From the NCBI GenBank assembly GCA_015487535.1, contig WFPN01000032.1:1-12162 (forward strand): a DNA stretch of 12,162 bases. The letters run 5' to 3'. The translations under genes were made by a program, and so were the position numbers. Source of the DNA: Aquificaceae bacterium. GTDB lineage: Bacteria; Aquificota; Aquificia; Aquificales; Aquificaceae. Below, one piece after another: positions 11,101 through 12,162 of the stretch (position 1 is the first letter of the stretch; each line of letters begins with the position of its first letter). The notes beneath the pieces are model-generated. The model did no database searches. It was not told the DNA's origin and worked only from the letters and a program-made list of their open reading frames with translations.

Positions 11101-12162
11101 CGAGAAGATAGCGAGATCCGGTGTAGAGAAAGTGAAGGTGAGATCCCCCCTCTCCTGTGAGGCCAAGCGTGGCGTGTGCGCGATGTGCTACGGATGGGAC
11201 CTCTCCCAGAGGAAGATAGTTTCGGTGGGAGAGGCGGTAGGAATTATCGCCGCCCAGTCGATAGGTGAGCCGGGAACCCAGCTCACGATGAGGACCTTCC
11301 ACATAGGAGGGGCGGCGACAGCCCAGAAGATTCAGAACGTCCTGATAGCTGAGACCGGCGGCAGGGTGAAGTTCTACAACCTGAAACTCATAAAGAACAG
11401 GAAGGGAGAGGTCATAAACATCTCCAGAGAGGGAGCCATAGGTATAGAGGATCAGGAAGGAAGGGTCGTAGAGAGACACGCGGTCCCTTATGGAGCGAAG
11501 ATCCTCGTTGAGGAGGGTCAGGAGATCAAGGAGGGCACATCCCTCGCCGAGTGGGATCCCTTCAACACTTACATAATCGCCGAGGAAGAGGGAACGGTCG
11601 AGCTCAGGGACATAATCCTCGACGTTACCGTCAGGGAAGAGAGGGACGCCCTCACCGGCAAGACCGCCACGATAGTATCCTTCATGAGGCCCAAGGACGC
11701 CATGCTCCACACCCCGAGGGTTGTGGTTGTAACCAAAGACGGAAGGGAGCTCACCTACGACCTTCCCGTCAACTCCATACTCAACATACCCTCCGAGGCT
11801 ATGAAGCTCGAGTGGCACGTATGCCCAACATGTTCGGAGGCCGAAGACACGAAGGTCCAGCACAGGTATTACGTTGTCAAAGACTTCAAGGTAAAGCCCG
11901 GAGATGTGCTCGCCAGGATTCCCAAGGAGATGGCCAAGGTCAGGGACATAGTGGGAGGTCTCCCAAGGGTCGAGGAGCTCTTCGAGGCGAGAAAACCCAA
12001 GAACCCCGCCATAATCTCCGAGATAGACGGATACGTGAAGATCTACGAGGACGCGGACGAGGTGATCGTCTATAACATGGCCACGGGAGAGACGAGGAAG
12101 TATCCCGTCAAGAAGGACGAGCTGATACTGGTGAGACACGGTCAGTTCATAAAGAAGGGCCA
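8156..12162 (+). CDS. rpoC: DNA-directed RNA polymerase subunit beta' (3' end outside window)
   Basis: RpoC is the largest catalytic subunit of RNA polymerase. The frame is open from ATG 8156 to the window edge: 1335 residues of an expected ~1570. The start overlaps the rpoB stop by four bases and has AGGAGG at 8143-8148. Zinc site 1 is C64, C66, C79 and C82, with the same spacing as E. coli C70/72/85/88. A long insertion lies at ~222-340. After it follow [20 protein letters not shown], the rudder and lid region [20 protein letters not shown], and the catalytic NADFDGDQM with D589, D591 and D593. The bridge helix is ~882-917. Zinc site 2 is C927, C1001, C1008 and C1011. The trigger loop includes M1045 and H1049 (E. 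coli M932, H936). A trigger-loop insertion at ~1056-1252 resembles E. coli SI3 and contains an extra HxCxxC. Confidence 0.98.

Noticed and set aside
10199..12139. 646-codon open frame on the minus strand opposite rpoC
   Set aside because: It is fully antisense to a well-conserved rpoC frame with intact catalytic motifs. Its composition (excess Leu, Tyr, Gly, Val, His) is what reverse reading of GAG/AAG/CTC-rich codons gives. No recognisable motif is present.

Overview
The window is an uninterrupted stretch of a bacterial translation/transcription operon, all on the + strand: tuf (3' end only), rpmG, tRNA-Trp(CCA), secE, nusG, rplK, rplA, rplJ, rplL, rpoB and rpoC (5' part, cut by the window end). 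It looks like a thermophilic member of the Aquificota, most probably Aquificaceae. The reasons are the 241-residue NusG with an extra domain inside its NGN fold, which closely resembles Aquifex NusG as I remember it; the ~1466-residue RpoB; proteobacterial-type insertions in both RpoB and RpoC; and codon use dominated by AGG/AGA (Arg), ATA (Ile), AAG (Lys) and GAG (Glu). The assignment is from memory, not from a search.

Layout. Bases 1-487 hold the EF-Tu C-terminus and L33. A tRNA-Trp gene at 488-560 sits one base after the rpmG stop codon and 14 bases before secE. Bases 575-3630 hold secE, nusG and the four stalk and L1-arm ribosomal protein genes, joined by gaps of 0-12 bases, nearly all with strong Shine-Dalgarno sequences. 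The only sizeable non-coding stretch is 3631-3758, between rplL and rpoB. It contains a bulged hairpin, an 8-bp hairpin followed by a T5 run, and then an extended -10 promoter motif (TGTTATAAT), so it looks like an attenuator plus promoter that sets RNA polymerase expression apart from ribosomal protein expression. From 3759 to the end are rpoB and rpoC, which overlap by 4 bases (ATGA).

How the parts work together. EF-Tu, L33, L11, L1, L10 and L12 serve the ribosome: L11, L10 and L12 build the factor-binding stalk and L1 forms the opposite arm. NusG links RNA polymerase to elongation control and to the ribosome. SecE is the small essential subunit of the SecYEG translocon. RpoB and RpoC are the two catalytic subunits of RNA polymerase.

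I see no mobile element, CRISPR array, phage remnant or novel defence-type system. This is a core housekeeping region. The points worth a second look are domain-level ones (a zinc-ribbon insertion near the RpoB N-terminus, a possible metal site inside the RpoC trigger-loop insertion, and a ~120-residue RpoC clamp-region insertion) and regulatory ones (the rplL-rpoB spacer, a promoter-like motif within secE, the very tight packing of the tRNA gene, and the absence of leaders ahead of rplK and rplJ).
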